Positions 49,460-57,728 of a DNA stretch of 64,000 nucleotides are shown here, piece by piece (within the stretch, counting starts at the first letter, position 1; each line of letters begins with the position of its first letter). The position numbers and the translations under genes were made by a program. The notes under the pieces are model-generated. The model saw only the letters and a program-made list of their open reading frames with translations, made no database searches and was not told where the DNA came from. This stretch comes from Pedobacter sp. FW305-3-2-15-E-R2A2 (GTDB lineage: Bacteria; Bacteroidota; Bacteroidia; Sphingobacteriales; Sphingobacteriaceae): NCBI RefSeq assembly GCF_038446955.1, contig NZ_CP151803.1:6324001-6388000 (forward strand), given 5' to 3'.

Positions 49460-50215
49460 ATGATCAAAAATCTAAAAAACATCGCTTGTATTGCAATGGT
49501 TGCATTAGCGATCTCATCGTGCTCTAAAACCAAAGACGCACCCGCTGCTCAGGAAGCAGTAGTAAAAAAAGACAAAGTCTACAATTACATTACCAGTCTG
49601 GGATTCCCTTCCAGCAGTATTGTTGACCTTGGAACGGAATACATGGTAGAAGGAGACATCAGTTTCCCTAAAAACATGGAAGTTCCGGTTACGGACGGCA
49701 GTCCCAAATTAGAGCAATATTATACCGGTACTTTAGTAAGCCCTGCAAATGCAGTTGCAATTAGAGTGTTTGCAGATGCAACTATGACCAGTATGAATGC
49801 AGAAATTGCTTCTGCTGTTGCGCAGTGGAACGCTGTAGCCGGTTCAGCGTTAAAGTTTAAAATAGTAACCGCGGCTCCTTATGATATCCGCATTACAGAT
49901 GTGAATCTTGGAAATGGTGTTTGTGGTGCCGGTACTTTTCCTTCAGGAGGACTTGCCGGTAACCTGATCAGAATTAACAAGGCTTATATCGCTACAAATA
50001 GTTTTGCTCAGCGTGCCAGAACCATTTGTCATGAATTAGGACATAACATCTCTTTCAGACATACCAATTGGGCAGCTCTCGGAGAAAGTGCGGCCATCAA
50101 TGTACCTGGAGTAGGCGGAACTGATGCGCTTTCATTAATGAACGGGGGTCAATGTGGATCAGGCGCTGCAGTATTGTCTGCAAGAGACAAAGCAGCAACT
50201 GCCGCATTGTACTAA
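49460..50215 (+). CDS. Secreted M57-type zinc metallopeptidase
   Basis: The 251-residue lipoprotein (signal ending AISSC, cysteine 21) has a zinc motif H191-E192-L-G-H195-x5-H201 in CHELGHNISFRHTNW, the pattern of the Peptidase_M57 family related to myxobacterial protease B. SLMNGGQCG downstream is in the place of the metzincin Met-turn. Substrates are unknown. No immunity or partner gene is adjacent. Confidence 0.88.
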   Translation: MIKNLKNIACIAMVALAISSCSKTKDAPAAQEAVVKKDKVYNYITSLGFPSSSIVDLGTEYMVEGDISFPKNMEVPVTDGSPKLEQYYTGTLVSPANAVAIRVFADATMTSMNAEIASAVAQWNAVAGSALKFKIVTAAPYDIRITDVNLGNGVCGAGTFPSGGLAGNLIRINKAYIATNSFAQRARTICHELGHNISFRHTNWAALGESAAINVPGVGGTDALSLMNGGQCGSGAAVLSARDKAATAALY

Positions 50216-50316
50216 TCACCCAACTTAATTAACCAATTAAATTATAAACGCCCTTAGATCGTAGTCCCATTCAGGATAGATACTCTTCAAAAAGTATTTA
50301 TCCTGAATTACGGTTC

Positions 50317-51003
50317 TTACATGTTCTCGAACTTTTCCCAAAAACCGTCTACCGGAAGTTTGGCAAAAATATTTACAGGTTCTTTTTTTACAGGGTGGAT
50401 AAATTGTAGTCGGCGGGCATGTAAACAAATACTTCCCTTTCTGCTTCCCCTTGGATAACCATATTTATTGTCTCCCACAATCGGACAACCTAAAGTTGAA
50501 AGCTGTACCCGGATCTGATGTGACCTGCCGGTAAGCGGATCTACTTCAATCAGGTAATAACCATTCAGCTCTCCGATTAACCGATAACTCAATTCCGAAC
50601 GCTGACTTCCCTCTACTTCCACATTATGTGGCGTAACGACGTTTTTCTGTGGGTTTTTAACCAACCAGTGCACCAAAGTACCGGAAGCTTTCGCAGGTTT
50701 ATTTCTCACGACTGCCCAATAGGTTTTCTTTACCTCCCTGTTTTTGAAAACGGCATTCATCCTTTCCAGTGCTTTACTGGTCTTGGCAAATAGAATCACG
50801 CCACTGACCGGTCTGTCCAGACGGTGAACCACTCCCAGGAAAGCACTGTTTGGTTTGTTATAGGTTTTGGCCAGGTATTTTTTAACCATTTCGTCCAGAG
50901 GTTCATCCCCTGTCTCATCTACCTGGACAATATCACCTGCCCGCTTACAGACCGCGATCAGGTGATTGTCTTCATAAAGTATATCTTTTGCTGTTATTGG
51001 CAT
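50317..51003 (-). CDS. RluA-family pseudouridine synthase
   Basis: The 228-residue protein has the RluA catalytic motif HRLDRPVSGV with D63, plus LTGRSHQIRVQLSTLGCPIVGD and the C-terminal LHARRLQFIHPV. There is no S4 domain, as in RluA/TruC-like members. It converts uridine to pseudouridine in rRNA or tRNA; the exact site cannot be told from sequence. It is followed by panB upstream on the same strand, 30 bp away, so the two may be co-transcribed. Confidence 0.92.
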   Translation of the reverse strand: MPITAKDILYEDNHLIAVCKRAGDIVQVDETGDEPLDEMVKKYLAKTYNKPNSAFLGVVHRLDRPVSGVILFAKTSKALERMNAVFKNREVKKTYWAVVRNKPAKASGTLVHWLVKNPQKNVVTPHNVEVEGSQRSELSYRLIGELNGYYLIEVDPLTGRSHQIRVQLSTLGCPIVGDNKYGYPRGSRKGSICLHARRLQFIHPVKKEPVNIFAKLPVDGFWEKFENM

Positions 51004-51033
51004 CTTTGTAGGTGGAGCAATTTTAAGCTCTGA

Positions 51034-51849
51034 TTAATATTGCTCTTTTTCGTTAGGGAAATCATTTGATTTCACATCTTTAATATAAGACTGTGCTGCA
51101 TTTAAAATGCCATCGTACAGGTTTACATACTGACGTAAGAACCGTGGTTTGAATCCTTTTGTTAAACCAATCATGTCATTTACAACCAATACCTGGCCAT
51201 CGCAATCCGGGCCTGCACCAATTCCTATAGTAGGAATATCAAGGAATTCGGAAACTTCCTTACCCAGTTTTGCCGGAATCTTTTCCAATACGACTGCAAA
51301 ACATCCTGCTTCCTGTAATGCTTTTGCGTCAGTTTTTAGTTTATCAGCTTCAGCTTCGTCTTTTGCCCTTACGGTATACGTTCCGAATTTATAAATAGAC
51401 TGAGGAGTCAGGCCCAGATGTCCCATAACAGGAATTCCGGCAGTGATGATTCTTTGTACAGATTCCACGATTTCTGTTCCACCTTCCATTTTCACCGCAT
51501 GTGCTCCGGATTCTTTCATGATGCGGATTGCAGAGTTCAATGCTTCTTTAGAGTTTCCCTGGTACGATCCGAAAGGAAGGTCAACTACGACTAAAGCACG
51601 GGAAGCCCCCCTTACCACAGATTGTGCATGATAGATCATTTGATCCAGCGTGATCGGCAAGGTCGTTTCATGTCCCGCCATAACATTGGAAGCGGAGTCT
51701 CCAACCAATAATACATCTAAGCCGGCATCATCAAGGATGGTGGCCATAGAATAGTCATAAGCAGTTAGCATCGCGATCTTTTCACCACGTTGCTTCATTG
51801 CTTGCAAAATATGGGTAGTTATCCGTTTTACTTCTTTATTTACAGACAT
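51034..51849 (-). CDS. panB: 3-methyl-2-oxobutanoate hydroxymethyltransferase
   Basis: The 271-residue cytosolic enzyme makes ketopantoate for pantothenate and CoA synthesis. Family motifs are IAMLTAYDYSMATILDDAG, VLLVGDSASNVMAGHETTLP, HAVKMEGG, PVMGHLGLTPQSIYKFGTYTV and IGIGAGPDCDGQVLVVNDMIG. I chose the ATG at 51849 over one 24 bp upstream because the conserved domain starts right after it. A -7 box TAATTTTG (51871-51878, minus strand) lies about 22 bp before this start. panC and panD are not in the window. Confidence 0.95.
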   Translation of the reverse strand: MSVNKEVKRITTHILQAMKQRGEKIAMLTAYDYSMATILDDAGLDVLLVGDSASNVMAGHETTLPITLDQMIYHAQSVVRGASRALVVVDLPFGSYQGNSKEALNSAIRIMKESGAHAVKMEGGTEIVESVQRIITAGIPVMGHLGLTPQSIYKFGTYTVRAKDEAEADKLKTDAKALQEAGCFAVVLEKIPAKLGKEVSEFLDIPTIGIGAGPDCDGQVLVVNDMIGLTKGFKPRFLRQYVNLYDGILNAAQSYIKDVKSNDFPNEKEQY

Positions 51850-51993
51850 GTTTTTATATTTTAGTTTGGGCAAAATTAGTTTTTACATCCGAAATAAAGC
51901 GAGTTTTATTCTTTTTGTGACAGAATCCGGTCCGGCTTCTTCCCCTACTCGGGAATGTATTCCTTAGTCTCTTACAGAATGTAAAAAAAAGTC

Positions 51994-52023
51994 TTGATTT
52001 AAATCATCAAAAACGTATCTTTG
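51994..52023 (+). promoter_or_regulatory. Promoter of carA
   Basis: TTG (51994-51996), exactly 19 bp and TATCTTTG (52016-52023) match the Bacteroidota consensus. Transcription would start about 115 bp before the carA ATG, leaving an unusually long leader that includes a small hairpin GTGAT-ATCAAA-ATCAC. Confidence 0.82.
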
Positions 52024-52144
52024 TATCCCGAAATGAAGGGGTTACTTAACAGCACATTTGTTAACTACAGAAGTGATATCAAAATCACACATAAACCATC
52101 ATTTTTCTCTTTTTTCACCATAATTTCTCATTTTTATACACACA

Positions 52145-53257
52145 ATGACTAACTACACCAAGTTACCTGCAATCTTGTTATTGGCTGATGGCACCGTTTA
52201 CTACGGAAAAGCTGCGGGAAAAATCGGCACAACTACCGGAGAGATCTGTTTCAACACCGGAATGACAGGATATCAGGAAATTTTCACTGATCCTTCTTAC
52301 TTCGGACAGATCATGGTCACCACCAATGCACATATTGGGAATTATGGAATCCATAGAGAAGAAATAGAATCTGACAGCATCAAAATTGCAGGTCTGGTTT
52401 GTAAAAATTACAACATCGGATTTAGCCGTAAAGAAGCTTCTGAATCTATTCAGGACTATTTTCAAAATGAAAACATTGTAGGAATTTCTGACATTGACAC
52501 CCGTGCTTTGGTGCGTCATATCAGACATAAAGGAGCAATGAATGCCATTATCTCTTCCGAAATCACTGATCTTGAAGAACTGAAAGCTAAATTAGCAGAA
52601 GTTCCATCTATGGACGGGCTGGAATTGTCTTCTCAGGTATCTACAAAAGCCGCTTATTTCTATGGTTCTCCTGATGCAACTTATAAAATTGCAGCTTTAG
52701 ACCTTGGAATTAAAAAGAACATCCTTCGCAACTTCGACGACAGAGACATCTATGTACAGGTATTCCCGGCTAAAACAAGCTTTGAAGAAATGGACAAATG
52801 GGGTGCTGACGGTTACTTTATCTCTAATGGCCCCGGTGATCCATCGGCAATGCCTTATGCAATTGAGACGGTTAAACAAGTCTTGGCTGCGGATAAACCA
52901 TTGTTTGGAATTTGCTTAGGTCACCAGTTACTGGCAGAAGCGAACGGTATTGGAACGATGAAAATGTTTAACGGACACAGAGGTTTAAACCATCCGGTAA
53001 AAAACATCATCAAAGATCACTGCGAAGTAACTTCACAAAACCACGGTTTTGGTGTTGTTCCGGAAGAAGTAAGAAGTTCTGACAAAGTAGAGATTACCCA
53101 CATCAACCTGAATGACCAAAGTATTGAGGGCATCAGGGTAAAAGGTAAAAAAGCATTCTCTGTACAATATCACCCGGAGTCTTCTCCAGGCCCACACGAT
53201 TCACGTTACCTGTTTGATGATTTCATTGAGATGATCAAAGGCGAACTCGCCTGGTAA
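52145..53257 (+). CDS. carA: Carbamoyl-phosphate synthase small subunit
   Basis: The 370-residue glutaminase subunit supplies ammonia for carbamoyl phosphate in pyrimidine and arginine synthesis. The N-terminal CarA domain has TGEICFNTGMTGYQEIFTDPS. The class I amidotransferase domain has the nucleophile C257 in FGICLGHQLL and the histidine/glutamate pair in YHPESSPGPHD. The large subunit carB is not adjacent. The gene has a strong promoter and a leader of about 115 bases. Confidence 0.97.
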   Translation: MTNYTKLPAILLLADGTVYYGKAAGKIGTTTGEICFNTGMTGYQEIFTDPSYFGQIMVTTNAHIGNYGIHREEIESDSIKIAGLVCKNYNIGFSRKEASESIQDYFQNENIVGISDIDTRALVRHIRHKGAMNAIISSEITDLEELKAKLAEVPSMDGLELSSQVSTKAAYFYGSPDATYKIAALDLGIKKNILRNFDDRDIYVQVFPAKTSFEEMDKWGADGYFISNGPGDPSAMPYAIETVKQVLAADKPLFGICLGHQLLAEANGIGTMKMFNGHRGLNHPVKNIIKDHCEVTSQNHGFGVVPEEVRSSDKVEITHINLNDQSIEGIRVKGKKAFSVQYHPESSPGPHDSRYLFDDFIEMIKGELAW

Positions 53258-53290
53258 TTAGGAGTTAAACATCATTTTACCGACATATTC

Positions 53291-53333
53291 GAAGGTTTAG
53301 CAAGGATTAGGTTTTCTATTCTTCTAAACCTTC
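53291..53333. repeat. Inverted repeat between carA and the ABC transporter genes
   Basis: GAAGGTTTAG (53291-53300) and CTAAACCTTC (53324-53333) are perfect 10-bp inverted arms with a 23-base loop. It could terminate carA or act as an operator, because it abuts the -7-like box TACATTTA (53335-53342) of the ABC ATPase gene. Confidence 0.55.
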
Positions 53334-53346
53334 TTACATTTATACC

Positions 53347-54117
53347 ATGGACAAACCCAATGCCATTATCAGTGTAAGGAACCTCGTTAAAAAATACGAC
53401 GACTTTACCGCAGTACAAGGCATCAGCTTTGATGTATATCAAAACGAAATCTTCGGCCTCCTTGGCCCGAACGGAGCAGGAAAAACCACCACTTTAGAAA
53501 TCATTGAAACCCTTCGTGAGAAAACCTCCGGAGAGATTATTGTAGATGGACATTCCGTAGATAAAGATGCCAGCAAAATCAAAAGAATCATCGGTGTACA
53601 GCTTCAGGCAGCAGGTTATTACCCAAACCTCAACCTGGTAGAGCTGATGGAATTGTTCTCCGGCCTGTATGGCGTAGACATCAAGCCGATGGAAATGCTG
53701 GAAAAAGTAAACCTTCAGGACAAGGCCAAAGCGAAATATAAAGCCCTTTCCGGCGGACAAAAACAACGTTTCTCCATCGCCACCACCCTTATCAATTCTC
53801 CAAAGATCATTTTCCTGGATGAACCGACTACCGGACTTGATCCGCAGGCACGCCGGAACCTGTGGGACCTGATCATCGACATCAGAAATAACGGAACAAC
53901 AGTAGTGCTCACTACCCACTATATGGATGAGGCAGAGCAGCTATGTGACCGCGTTGCCTTTGTGGAACGTGGAGAAATCATTGCACTGGACACTCCGGAT
54001 AATTTAATCGACAAGCTGATCAGCAGCGGTTTCGAGCGGAAGAAAGAAGTTAAGAAAGCCAATCTGGAAGATGTTTTCATCAACCTGACTGGAAAAGAGT
54101 GGAGAGAAGACAATTAA
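53347..54117 (+). CDS. ABC transporter ATP-binding protein (ABC-2 / DrrA-like)
   Basis: The 256-residue protein has Walker A GPNGAGKTT (40-48), signature LSGGQ (134-138), Walker B IFLDEP and the H-loop TTHYMDEAEQL. VTTLEI-type DrrA/NodI-like exporters share this layout. It powers the permease encoded 9 bp downstream. The -7-like TACATTTA ends four bases before the ATG, implying a very short leader. The substrate, possibly a lipid or drug, is unknown. Confidence 0.95.
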   Translation: MDKPNAIISVRNLVKKYDDFTAVQGISFDVYQNEIFGLLGPNGAGKTTTLEIIETLREKTSGEIIVDGHSVDKDASKIKRIIGVQLQAAGYYPNLNLVELMELFSGLYGVDIKPMEMLEKVNLQDKAKAKYKALSGGQKQRFSIATTLINSPKIIFLDEPTTGLDPQARRNLWDLIIDIRNNGTTVVLTTHYMDEAEQLCDRVAFVERGEIIALDTPDNLIDKLISSGFERKKEVKKANLEDVFINLTGKEWREDN

Positions 54118-54126
54118 AAAAGATAC

Positions 54127-55218
54127 ATGAGTAAACCTTACAATAATACTAAAGCTACCCTGGCCCTTGCGAAAGCAAGTTTCCGTTCGATTATGCGTAG
54201 CCCTTCGGCAGTGGTGTTTACCCTTGCCTTTCCTTTGGTCTTCATCCTGGTTTTCGGATTTCTGGGTGGCGGAGGAGTGAAAGTAGACCTGGCCATTGCT
54301 CCGGGATCTGACCTTCAAAACCCAATCATCAAAGCATTGGAAGCAAATTCAGTTGTCCATATCCTTAAAGATAAGGATGCTGAAGATATCAAAACAGGGC
54401 TGGAAAAAGGTCATATCGACGCCTTAATTGATGTGCAAAAGAATCCTGCCGGAAAACCGGCCTACCTGGCTGATATTAAATATACCTCGGCCTCTATGGA
54501 TAAAGGTAATATCCTGAAATCTGTAGTTCATAACCTGATGTATACTTTGAACACCAAAGATGTAATGCCTACCGTAGCACAGCTTAATGAAAGCACGGTA
54601 CAAGGAAGAATTTACCGCACTATAGATTTCATCCTGCCCGGGCAATTGGGGTTCTCCCTGTTGAGCACAGGTGTCTTTGGTACTGCATTCGTATTCTTCA
54701 GTTTACGTCAGACGCTGGTAATCAAACGTTTCTTTGCCACTCCGGTAAGAAAATCAAGTATTGTCTTTGGAGAAGGAATCGCCAGAATAGGTTTTGCCTT
54801 ACTGGGCGCCGTATTCATTATCCTGATTGGTCATTTCTTTTTCCATTTTACATTGATCAATGGAGCAGTCACGGTATTAAACATGCTGCTGCTGTCCATC
54901 ATCGGACTGATCGTCTTTATGGGCTTCGGTTTTGTGGTTTCCGGAATCGCTAAAAGTGAAAGCACCATCCCTCCCATTTCCAATATCATTACCTTGCCTC
55001 AGTTCTTGCTGTCAGGCACGTTTTTCTCTATAGATGCTTTCCCGAACTGGCTTCAGCCAATCAGCAGGGCATTACCTTTAACTTATTTGAATGATGCCAT
55101 GAGAAAGGTAGCCTTTGAGGGTGCCGGATTATGGGATGTGAAACATCAGATCCTGATCATGGTGATCTGGGGGATCGGAATTTATGCGGTTGCGGTGAAG
55201 GTTTTTAAATGGGAGTAA
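54127..55218 (+). CDS. ABC-2 type transporter permease
   Basis: The 363-residue protein has one N-terminal membrane helix (VVFTLAFPLVFILVFGFLG), a large extracytoplasmic domain (about 50-170) and five further helices from about residue 175, as in ABC2_membrane_3 permeases. The SGIAKSESTIPPISNIITLPQFLLSGTFF segment, here given in part, is the typical ABC-2 core. It follows the ATPase gene by 9 bp, so the two form one exporter. No substrate can be named. Confidence 0.92.
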   Translation: MSKPYNNTKATLALAKASFRSIMRSPSAVVFTLAFPLVFILVFGFLGGGGVKVDLAIAPGSDLQNPIIKALEANSVVHILKDKDAEDIKTGLEKGHIDALIDVQKNPAGKPAYLADIKYTSASMDKGNILKSVVHNLMYTLNTKDVMPTVAQLNESTVQGRIYRTIDFILPGQLGFSLLSTGVFGTAFVFFSLRQTLVIKRFFATPVRKSSIVFGEGIARIGFALLGAVFIILIGHFFFHFTLINGAVTVLNMLLLSIIGLIVFMGFGFVVSGIAKSESTIPPISNIITLPQFLLSGTFFSIDAFPNWLQPISRALPLTYLNDAMRKVAFEGAGLWDVKHQILIMVIWGIGIYAVAVKVFKWE

Positions 55219-55250
55219 GCTGCTTCTTAAATACCCTCATCAGCCCTAAA

Positions 55251-55293
55251 TCAGACAGGCAGATCGCCCGGTAATGACCATCTGCCTGTCTGA
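55251..55293. terminator. Long hairpin without T tract after the ABC permease
   Basis: TCAGACAGGCAGAT and ATCTGCCTGTCTGA form a perfect 14-bp stem with a 15-base loop between convergent genes. No T tract follows on either strand. A second 10-bp inverted repeat (55324-55354) overlaps the stop codon of the protease gene. Confidence 0.55.
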
Positions 55294-55341
55294 ATACAAT
55301 ACATATCATTTGATATCTGCGATTTTTCAGGATAAGATCTT

Positions 55342-56673
55342 TTAATCCTGAAAATTATTAAAGTAATTACTAAAAGCAAAGCTCCCTGTTGTTAAGGAGA
55401 TTATTTTAACCCTGTACTCCCCCTGGAAGTTATTCGGATAATTGTCGCTATTTATACCATTAACTAACAAACCATTATTCGGAGTTGCTTGTGTAATGAC
55501 CCCAAAAAGAAGATCGGGACCTGAATAATTACGTTGATAGAGTTCAATTTTTACGAAATCGTCTTGAAAATATGGTGCGTTCCATCTGATATCTTCCCGG
55601 TATCCATAATTAATCGTAACAGTACCTGTCAGGTTGTAGATAACTCCGCAGCTGAATTGATTCGCATAGGCCTGTCCCCTGGAGTTTAGAGCACTTAATG
55701 CCTGTGCATTAGCATCAGCCTGACTGACAGTAGATTGAAACTCGGCCGGGCTTATACTATAAAATACTTTATTTTGTTGCGGAATAAAATTTGACGGGCA
55801 ATCATTTTTAGAAAAGTAACCGGAAAGTCCTTTGCTAAAATAGGTAACTGGTATTCCTGTTTTTTCTAAAATCCAAGGCGCGAAATATGAGATTCTGGCG
55901 TAGCCTTTCGCTCCGATATTACAGTTTCCCCAACCATTTACAATACCAATTAATACATGTTCTTTACCATCGTATTTTAAGGATGTGGCTAAAGGGCCTC
56001 CGCTATCACCAAAGCAAGGTCCTTGTTGTATGCTGTTGTCGTATGGCTGGGTATAAAGTAGTTTTTGTTCAACATTCGATAAGAAAACGCCTACACCAAA
56101 TAATACATTTGTTCTTGTATCAGGATTGGAACCAGGATTGTCCGCAATTACTCCCCAACCGGAAACATAAGCACCTGTAGTGTTTGTGATGTCAATATTT
56201 TCGTTTGTGGCGTATGCTATTGAGGCTGTACTCTCGTTTAGTGTTAAAGGTGCTGAGAGATGTATTAAAGCAATATCGTTAAGCGTTCCTGAAGGAGAAT
56301 AATCATTGTGAATAATAATCTGGTCTGCTGTCCGCTCTTGCCGGCCTGCCGAATTAAGCGTAACATCTGTCGTTCCGGAGACTACATTTACCTGAGATGC
56401 GGATAATCCATAAACTACATGGGCCGCAGTGACTATCCAGTCTTTGCTTAAAATTACCCCTCCACCGGAAGCATTTGGAATATTTATCCTTACCTGGTAT
56501 GGAACTCTTGTAATAGGAATAGGGTTTCCACCTATTATCGCTTCCTTTTTCTTTTTGATTTGGACTTTTTCATCCGTTTCGTCTGCCTTTTTACAGGAGT
56601 AAACAAAAACCGTAGTTACTATCCCTAGCAGGAAGAACTTAATGAGCTGTTTAGCGTTAATTTTGTATTTCAT
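55342..56673 (-). CDS. Secreted trypsin-like serine protease with C-terminal DUF5977-like domain
   Basis: The 443-residue lipoprotein (signal ending FVYSC, C27) has a chymotrypsin-fold domain with an activation-like N-terminus IIGGNPI at residue 46. The full triad is H85 (VTAAHVV), D133 (NDIALIHL) and S224 (CFGDSGGPL). After about residue 285 comes a separate domain with NDCPSNFIPQQNKVFYSI and SQADANAQALSALNSRGQAYAN, which fits DUF5977, and then a beta-rich tail. The protease should act at the cell surface. DUF5977 is found in large Bacteroidota surface proteins; its role here is unknown. Confidence 0.9.
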   Translation of the reverse strand: MKYKINAKQLIKFFLLGIVTTVFVYSCKKADETDEKVQIKKKKEAIIGGNPIPITRVPYQVRINIPNASGGGVILSKDWIVTAAHVVYGLSASQVNVVSGTTDVTLNSAGRQERTADQIIIHNDYSPSGTLNDIALIHLSAPLTLNESTASIAYATNENIDITNTTGAYVSGWGVIADNPGSNPDTRTNVLFGVGVFLSNVEQKLLYTQPYDNSIQQGPCFGDSGGPLATSLKYDGKEHVLIGIVNGWGNCNIGAKGYARISYFAPWILEKTGIPVTYFSKGLSGYFSKNDCPSNFIPQQNKVFYSISPAEFQSTVSQADANAQALSALNSRGQAYANQFSCGVIYNLTGTVTINYGYREDIRWNAPYFQDDFVKIELYQRNYSGPDLLFGVITQATPNNGLLVNGINSDNYPNNFQGEYRVKIISLTTGSFAFSNYFNNFQD

Positions 56674-56883
56674 GAAATATTTTTTTGATTATCATAAACA
56701 TACATACGAAAGATTACCTGGCAATTGATTTAATGTTAAATAATTTCTCATTTCAGGTTTATTCGCAATCTTAATAAGATCGATTGGTCAATAAAAATAT
56801 CTCCATTAGGAATATTAAATATTTGTTACTAACTTTTCACTAATAAACATCTATCAAACACTCATCATAAACAATGTAGAAAA

Positions 56884-57576
56884 ATGAAAAAACTTGTAGC
56901 AGAATTTATCGGAACATTTTGGCTGGTTCTTGGCGGTTGCGGAAGCGCTGTTCTGGCTTGTAATTATCCCGGAGCAGGAATCGGCTTTGCCGGAGTAGCC
57001 CTTGCATTTGGATTAACAGTAGTCACCATCGCGTATGCATTGGGACACATCTCAGGCGCGCATCTTAACCCAGCCGTTTCAATTGGGTTATGGATTGGCG
57101 GACGTTTCGACGGAAAAGAACTGATTCCTTACATCATATCACAGGTTTTGGGCGGAATTGCTGCTGCAGGTGTACTATATGTCATCGCAACCGGTAACGG
57201 AAGTTCCATTGGCGGATTTGCCACGAACGGCTACGGCGACCTCTCCCCTGGTAAATACAGCATGACCGCAGCTTTAGTAACAGAAGTAGTCATGACCTTT
57301 ATTTTTCTGTTGATCATTTTAGGCGCTACAGACGAAAGAGCACCGAAAGGCTTTGCAGGTTTAGCTATCGGCTTAGGATTAACATTGATCCACCTGATCA
57401 GTATTCCGGTAACCAATACTTCTGTGAACCCTGCAAGAAGCACAAGTCAGGCTTTATTTGTTGGTGGCGATGCAGTAGGCCAGTTATGGCTGTTCTGGGT
57501 TGCCCCGATCGCCGGTGCAATTTTAGCAGGATTGGTATATAAAGCAGTTTTTGCCGCTAAACCACAGACCGCATAG
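56884..57576 (+). CDS. aqpZ: Aquaporin Z
   Basis: The 230-residue membrane channel has six helices and two NPA loops: SGAHLNPAVSIGLW and NTSVNPARSTSQAL. The arginine after the second NPA and the small, narrow-filter pattern (HLNPAVS, NPARS) favour a water channel over a glycerol facilitator. The gene is monocistronic, followed by a strong terminator. Confidence 0.96.
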   Translation: MKKLVAEFIGTFWLVLGGCGSAVLACNYPGAGIGFAGVALAFGLTVVTIAYALGHISGAHLNPAVSIGLWIGGRFDGKELIPYIISQVLGGIAAAGVLYVIATGNGSSIGGFATNGYGDLSPGKYSMTAALVTEVVMTFIFLLIILGATDERAPKGFAGLAIGLGLTLIHLISIPVTNTSVNPARSTSQALFVGGDAVGQLWLFWVAPIAGAILAGLVYKAVFAAKPQTA

Positions 57577-57607
57577 ATTTTAAATCATTAAAACATAGGC
57601 TCATACC

Positions 57608-57648
57608 CACAAAAAAGTCGTAATTAAATTAATTACGACTTTTTTGTG
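57608..57648 (+). terminator. Intrinsic terminator of aqpZ
   Basis: A perfect 19-bp stem, beginning CACAAAAAAGTCGTAATTA, with an AAT loop, ends in a T6 tract. It lies 31 bp after the aqpZ stop codon. Confidence 0.92.
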
Positions 57649-57657
57649 TTTAATTTT

Positions 57658-57665
57658 TAACTTTG
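57658..57665 (+). promoter_or_regulatory. Candidate -7 box of eno
   Basis: TAACTTTG fits TAnnTTTG and lies about 64 bp before the eno ATG, directly after the aqpZ terminator. No TTG is found at the standard 19-bp spacing. Confidence 0.5.
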
Positions 57666-57728
57666 GATATCGCCGTAGTAATTGTAATATTTACACTAAG
57701 GCTGATTAACAAATAAAATCCGATAAAA

